NCBI GenBank assembly: GCA_028287185.1
Contig: JAQBQD010000082.1
Location: 1-54,908 of the forward strand
Length of the DNA: 54,908 bases
DNA from: Gemmatimonadota bacterium
GTDB taxonomy: Bacteria > Gemmatimonadota > Gemmatimonadetes > Longimicrobiales > Longimicrobiaceae
Direction of reading: 5' to 3'
Both the position numbers and the translations under genes were made by a program. Positions 50,208 through 54,908 of this stretch are shown here, in pieces (within the stretch, counting starts at the first letter, position 1; each line of letters opens with the position of its first letter). The notes beneath the pieces were generated by a model that had not been told where the DNA came from, did not search any database, and was given only the letters and a program-made list of their open reading frames with translations.

Positions 50208-50798
50208 TGGCGGCCGGGGCGGAAGAGATCAGGCTGTGGGCGGAACCTACCGCGGCCCCGCGCCAGGGCAAGGCACGGGCCGTCTATGGACCCGCGCGGA
50301 AACCGCATCCGCCGATGGCGCCGCCGCCGCGGAACCCTCCCCGATCCGCCGCCGCCCGCGCCGCCTTCCGCCTCCGCTCCGGCGCAGTCCCGCGAAGGCG
50401 GGACGGATTGCCGTTGCAGCCCCCGGGATCCGTCCCGAGGGCCCGCGCCGGACCGTGCTCCGCCGCGGGAACCTGGGACCGCCGGCGCAAATCGCTCCAC
50501 CGTGTCCAACCGACGCGCCCCGACCGACAGCGCCGCGGAAACCCGGCTGGCCGCGGAAGGCGGCGGAAGGCAGCAGGGCAGGGCGATTCCGCGGAAACGC
50601 TTGTGTTTCCCGGCTTCTCCGCCGCGGGCGCATCGTGAGAACCGAACTTGCATCGGCACGGCGAGCCGCGGGGCGGGTCGGCTTGACGCGGGGGCCGGCC
50701 GGGGGGCACATTCACGGGCTTTCCCGGACCCCCGCAGCTTCCGCGGGACGCGGGCTCCGGCGCATCCGGCGCACTCTCCAACGACGGGTTCCGGCACC
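50208..50798. other. 591-base intergenic region between divergent genes
   Basis: It separates the ligase-like gene (-) from glmM (+). It contains copy B of a two-hairpin repeat (50388-50440) and an AT-poor C-rich leader. No coding pattern or RNA gene is evident. Confidence 0.5.
50388..50440 (+). repeat. interspersed two-hairpin repeat, copy B
   Basis: Related to 22018-22069 over about 52 bases: hairpin TCCCGC-GAAG-GCGGGA, conserved linker with TGCCGTTGCAGCCCCC, hairpin CGGGAT-CCG-TCCCG and AGG. Compensating changes keep both stems paired (CCCAC/GTGGG in copy A versus CCCGC/GCGGG here), so the structure is conserved more than the sequence. Confidence 0.6.
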
Positions 50799-52169
50799 GT
50801 GTTCGATACGTCGCAACTGATGGTCAGCGTCTCCGGCGTGCGCGGCCGGGTGGGGGCGGGGCTCACGCCCGAGGTGATCGCCCGCTTCGCCGCGGCGTTC
50901 GGCGCCTATGCGCTGAAGCGCGGCCCGGGCAGGACGGTGGTGGTGGGCCGCGACTCGCGCGTCTCCGGCCCCATGTTCATCCGCGCGGTGACGTCGGCGC
51001 TGATGTCGGTGGGGTGCGACGTGGTGGACGTGGGCGTGGTGCCGACGCCCAGCGTGCAGCTGGCGGTGGAGGATCTGCACGCGGCGGGCGGCCTGGCGGT
51101 GACGGCCAGCCACAACCCCATCGAGTGGAACGCGCTGAAGTTCATCGGCCCCAGCGGCATGTTCCTGGACGGCGGCGAGAGCGCCGAGATGCGCGCTTTC
51201 CTGGAGGGCGAGATCCCCCGCGCCGGGTGGGACGCGCTGGGCGGCGTGCGCACCGACGACGCGGCCGTGGAGCGCCACCTGACGCGCATCCTGGGCATCC
51301 CCTTCCTGGACGTGGAGCTCATCCGCAGCAAGCGCTTTCACGTGGCGCTGGACTGCGTGCGCGGCGCGGGCGGCAACATGTTCCCGCAGCTGCTGGAGGC
51401 GCTGGGGTGCACCGTGGACGCCATCCACCTGGAGGCGGACGGCCGCTTTCCCCGCGAGCCCGAGCCCATCGCCGAGAACCTGGGCGAGCTGGAGGCGCTG
51501 GTTCGCGGCAGCGGCGCCGTCGTGGGCCTGGCGACGGACCCCGACGTGGACCGCCTGGCGCTGGTGTCCGAGGAGGGGCGGGCCATCGGCGAGGACTACA
51601 CGCTGGCGCTGGCGGCTTCGCTCGTCCTTCGCCATCGGCCGGGGAAGGTGGTGACCAACCTCTCCACCAGCCGCCTGCTGGACGACGTGGCCGAGCGCGC
51701 GGGCACCACGCTGGTGCGCGCGCCCGTGGGCGAGATCAACGTCGCGCGGCGGATGCAGGCCGAGGGCGCCACCATCGGCGGCGAGGGCAACGGCGGCGTC
51801 ATCCTGCCCGACGTGCACCTGACCCGCGACGCGCCCGTGGCGGCGGCGCTCATCCTTCAGCTGCTGGCCGAGACGGGCCGTCCGCTGGGCGAGCTGGCGG
51901 CCGAGATCGGGCGCTACGAGATCGTGAAGGAGAAGCTGCCGCGCCCCTCACAGCCGCTGGACGCGGTGTACGACGAGCTGGCGCGCCGCTTTCCCGACGC
52001 GGAGGCCGACCGCCAGGACGGGCTGCGGCTGTCGTGGCCGGCGCGGAAGAGCTGGGCGCACCTGCGCCCCTCGGGCACGGAGCCCATCGTCCGCATCATC
52101 TGCGAGGCCCCCACACGCGCGGAGGCGGACGCGCTGGTGGCGGCGCTGCGCGACGCGCTGCCGGGCTGA
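50799..52169 (+). CDS. glmM: phosphoglucosamine mutase (alpha-D-phosphohexomutase family)
   Basis: Converts glucosamine 6-phosphate to glucosamine 1-phosphate on the way to UDP-GlcNAc for peptidoglycan and LPS. The 456-residue protein starts at GTG 50799 (MFDTSQLMVSVSGVRGRVG); ATG 50820 is possible. It has the active-site phosphoserine loop TASHNPIEWNALKF, the metal loop DPDVDRLALV, the sugar-specificity loop GEGNGGVILPD and the phosphate loop LRPSGTEPIVRI, in the correct order over four domains. The SVSGVRGRVG beginning and SHNPIEWNALK resemble the archaeal/Bacteroidetes-type GlmM rather than the E. coli type. The glmS gene 179 bases downstream strengthens this assignment over phosphomannomutase. 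Confidence 0.88.
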   Translation: MFDTSQLMVSVSGVRGRVGAGLTPEVIARFAAAFGAYALKRGPGRTVVVGRDSRVSGPMFIRAVTSALMSVGCDVVDVGVVPTPSVQLAVEDLHAAGGLAVTASHNPIEWNALKFIGPSGMFLDGGESAEMRAFLEGEIPRAGWDALGGVRTDDAAVERHLTRILGIPFLDVELIRSKRFHVALDCVRGAGGNMFPQLLEALGCTVDAIHLEADGRFPREPEPIAENLGELEALVRGSGAVVGLATDPDVDRLALVSEEGRAIGEDYTLALAASLVLRHRPGKVVTNLSTSRLLDDVAERAGTTLVRAPVGEINVARRMQAEGATIGGEGNGGVILPDVHLTRDAPVAAALILQLLAETGRPLGELAAEIGRYEIVKEKLPRPSQPLDAVYDELARRFPDAEADRQDGLRLSWPARKSWAHLRPSGTEPIVRIICEAPTRAEADALVAALRDALPG

Positions 52170-52348
52170 CTGCGCCGGACCCATCCGCGACGGGGGGACG
52201 GGCGGGGAAGAGGATCGCCGCGGCGGAGTCGGACGGCCGGCGCGGCGGGGAAGTGCGGGGGGCGGGCGCCGCACGACGGGGCGGCGGATGGTGGGACAGC
52301 CGGGGTCGTGCGGCTGATGGAGGCAACCTTTCAGAACCGGACCATGCC

Positions 52349-54205
<1,857 letters not shown>

Positions 54206-54310
54206 GACGAAGCCCAGAATCAGATTCCATTTCCTCTGCGCACGTGCCGGACGGGACTTCAGGAGCACCTGGAGTCCCGTTCGTGCAACAAGCTCTCGCC
54301 TACGACTCCA

Positions 54311-54799
54311 ATGCAACTGCTTCTGCACCAGATCGAGGAGTTCACCGCCGTCAGCCGAGTGCCGGCCGCAGCGATCACGCCCAAGGTGTTGGTTGGTGTT
54401 CGTAGGTTACACGAGAAGGACGAATTGGAACCGCTGCTGCGCGCAATTCTTTCCGATCCAAATGAGACCCCGCATGGACCCACTGAAATCGCGGATATCC
54501 TGACTAGCCGTATCACCTTTCAGGGAAAACCCAGAGTCGCCGCATTCGTCCTAAAGGGCAGGAGCTTCCCGCGCGTTTCTGCTCGGGAGGTCACTCACCA
54601 GTTCGTGCGTCTCCGGCGTGTAGCAGATCTTGGGTTGATGGTGTTTGCGGCCGTAGGAAACATCCAAGACGACGCTCGGGCGGACTTCATCCAAACCGCT
54701 ACGGACGCATCGTGTGACTATATCATTGTGGATGCAACAGATCTCGCTCGTCTCTTGATCGCGTATCAGAAAGTCTGCCCCCTAGTACTACTGTGTTAG
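54311..54799 (+). CDS. lower-GC hypothetical protein, 3' end cut by an insertion element
   Basis: A 162-codon frame from ATG 54311 with visibly lower GC and different codon use than its neighbours. I do not recognise the family. It has an N-terminal helix pair (LLLHQIEEFTAVSRV, HEKDELEPLLRAILSD), then EIADILTSRITFQGKPRVAAFVLKGRSF. Next comes a Rossmann-like alternation (DLGLMVFAAVGNIQDDARADFIQTATDASCDYIIVDATDLARLLIAYQKVCP). The E...FVLKG pattern followed by strands recalls a PD-(D/E)xK nuclease-like fold, which is only a guess. The last five residues (LVLLC) and the stop fall inside what looks like an IS630-like inverted repeat starting at 54785, so the natural C-terminus is probably lost. 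Probably recently acquired DNA. Confidence 0.6.
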   Translation: MQLLLHQIEEFTAVSRVPAAAITPKVLVGVRRLHEKDELEPLLRAILSDPNETPHGPTEIADILTSRITFQGKPRVAAFVLKGRSFPRVSAREVTHQFVRLRRVADLGLMVFAAVGNIQDDARADFIQTATDASCDYIIVDATDLARLLIAYQKVCPLVLLC

Positions 54800-54908
54800 A
54801 AACGCATGACGCCTGACGGAGTGTTGGCCGCAGGCTGGGCAGCAGGGGAGACGTTCGATGAGGAGACGGGCGTAGCGCCGCCGCTGGGTGGCGATGGAAG
54901 CGGGGTTA
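54785..54908 (-). mobile_element. probable end of a second IS630-like element, running off the window
   Basis: After a TA at 54783-54784 the sequence GTACTACTGTGTTAGAAACG resembles, at about 15 of 20 positions, the right inverted repeat of the IS at 22195-23334 (GTGTAGTGCGTTAGAAATG). On the minus strand a 39-residue frame is open to the window edge and ends at 54788-54790: IATQRRRYARLLIERLPCC then PACGQHSVRRHAFLTQ. It is Arg-rich with a CxxC motif, and could be the C-terminus of a transposase or associated protein. The other end is outside the window. Confidence 0.4.

Noticed and set aside
52170..52348. Possible glmS ribozyme/riboswitch upstream of glmS
   Set aside because: I could not find the conserved core or pseudoknot pairing; the region is short and GC-rich without the expected sequence blocks.
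54785..54908. Plus-strand frame MTPDGVLAAGWAAGETFDEE near the edge as a gene start
   Set aside because: No ribosome site; it lies within the probable IS end, and the opposite frame with RRRYARLLIERL and CPACG is more protein-like.

Overview
The window is very GC-rich DNA (roughly 70% G+C by eye) with densely packed genes, frequent 4-base GTGA/ATGA stop-start overlaps, many GTG and TTG starts, and strong GC-rich hairpin terminators between transcription units. The gene content points to the phylum Gemmatimonadota, most likely a Longimicrobium-like bacterium: eukaryote-length PruA, a ubiA/ubiX/ubiD/ubiE-type menaquinone set, short secreted lipoproteins and TPR proteins. This placement is an inference from gene flavour, not a database result.

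Layout. 1-3409 (+): the 3' part of comEC, a small HExxH protein and class I fructose-1,6-bisphosphatase, overlapping head to tail. 3801-11942 (-): a secreted transglutaminase-like protein, a membrane TPR protein, pyruvate phosphate dikinase, a lipoprotein and PruA. 11943-12702 holds decayed gene fragments. 12703-16453: an AI-2E/PerM-type permease with a large Gly/Ser insert (-), then a NifU-domain protein, a VOC protein and the Mrp/ApbC Fe-S carrier (+). 16867-21862: a divergent pair of heme enzymes, a 1073-residue membrane-anchored DyP peroxidase fusion (-) and a cytochrome P450 (+). 22195-23334: an IS630-type insertion sequence sitting exactly in a stop codon. 23334-26920 (-): an ECF sigma / anti-sigma / bactofilin-like / LiaF-like / small membrane protein operon.

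27069-32612 (+): a late menaquinone locus (menG/ubiE, small membrane protein, UbiD, then UbiA and UbiX, then a YfcE-like phosphoesterase). It is interrupted between ubiD and ubiA by a small gene overlapping a truncated nucleotidyltransferase start, and by a GNAT gene. 32800-34413 (+): a secreted M28 peptidase. 34561-36143 (-): an aldo/keto reductase and TetR regulator operon with a 40-bp palindrome upstream. 36336-37636 (+): a frameshifted gene, then a free-standing copy of the C-terminal half of IF-2. 37857-44346: a lipoprotein-like metallophosphoesterase with altered metal motifs, a short UvrC/Cho-like nuclease, a 47-residue lipoprotein, a TPR protein, mutM/fpg and purD. 44543-48524: a DUF3011 protein, a cystathionine gamma-synthase-type enzyme divergent from an Lrp/AsnC regulator, and an EamA exporter. 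48780-54205: an acyl-CoA-ligase-like protein lacking core catalytic motifs (-), then glmM and glmS (+). The right edge (54311-54908) carries a lower-GC gene apparently cut by a second IS630-like end.

Linked functions. purD and fpg are cotranscribed. glmM and glmS act in the same route to UDP-GlcNAc. The sigma/anti-sigma operon looks like an envelope-stress unit. ubiA/ubiX/ubiD/ubiE genes of this type serve menaquinone assembly, probably through the futalosine route if mqnA-D exist elsewhere. Four promoters with 17-base spacers (14334, 27003, 44388 and 46900) suggest ordinary sigma-70-type housekeeping promoters here. No tRNA, rRNA or CRISPR array was seen.
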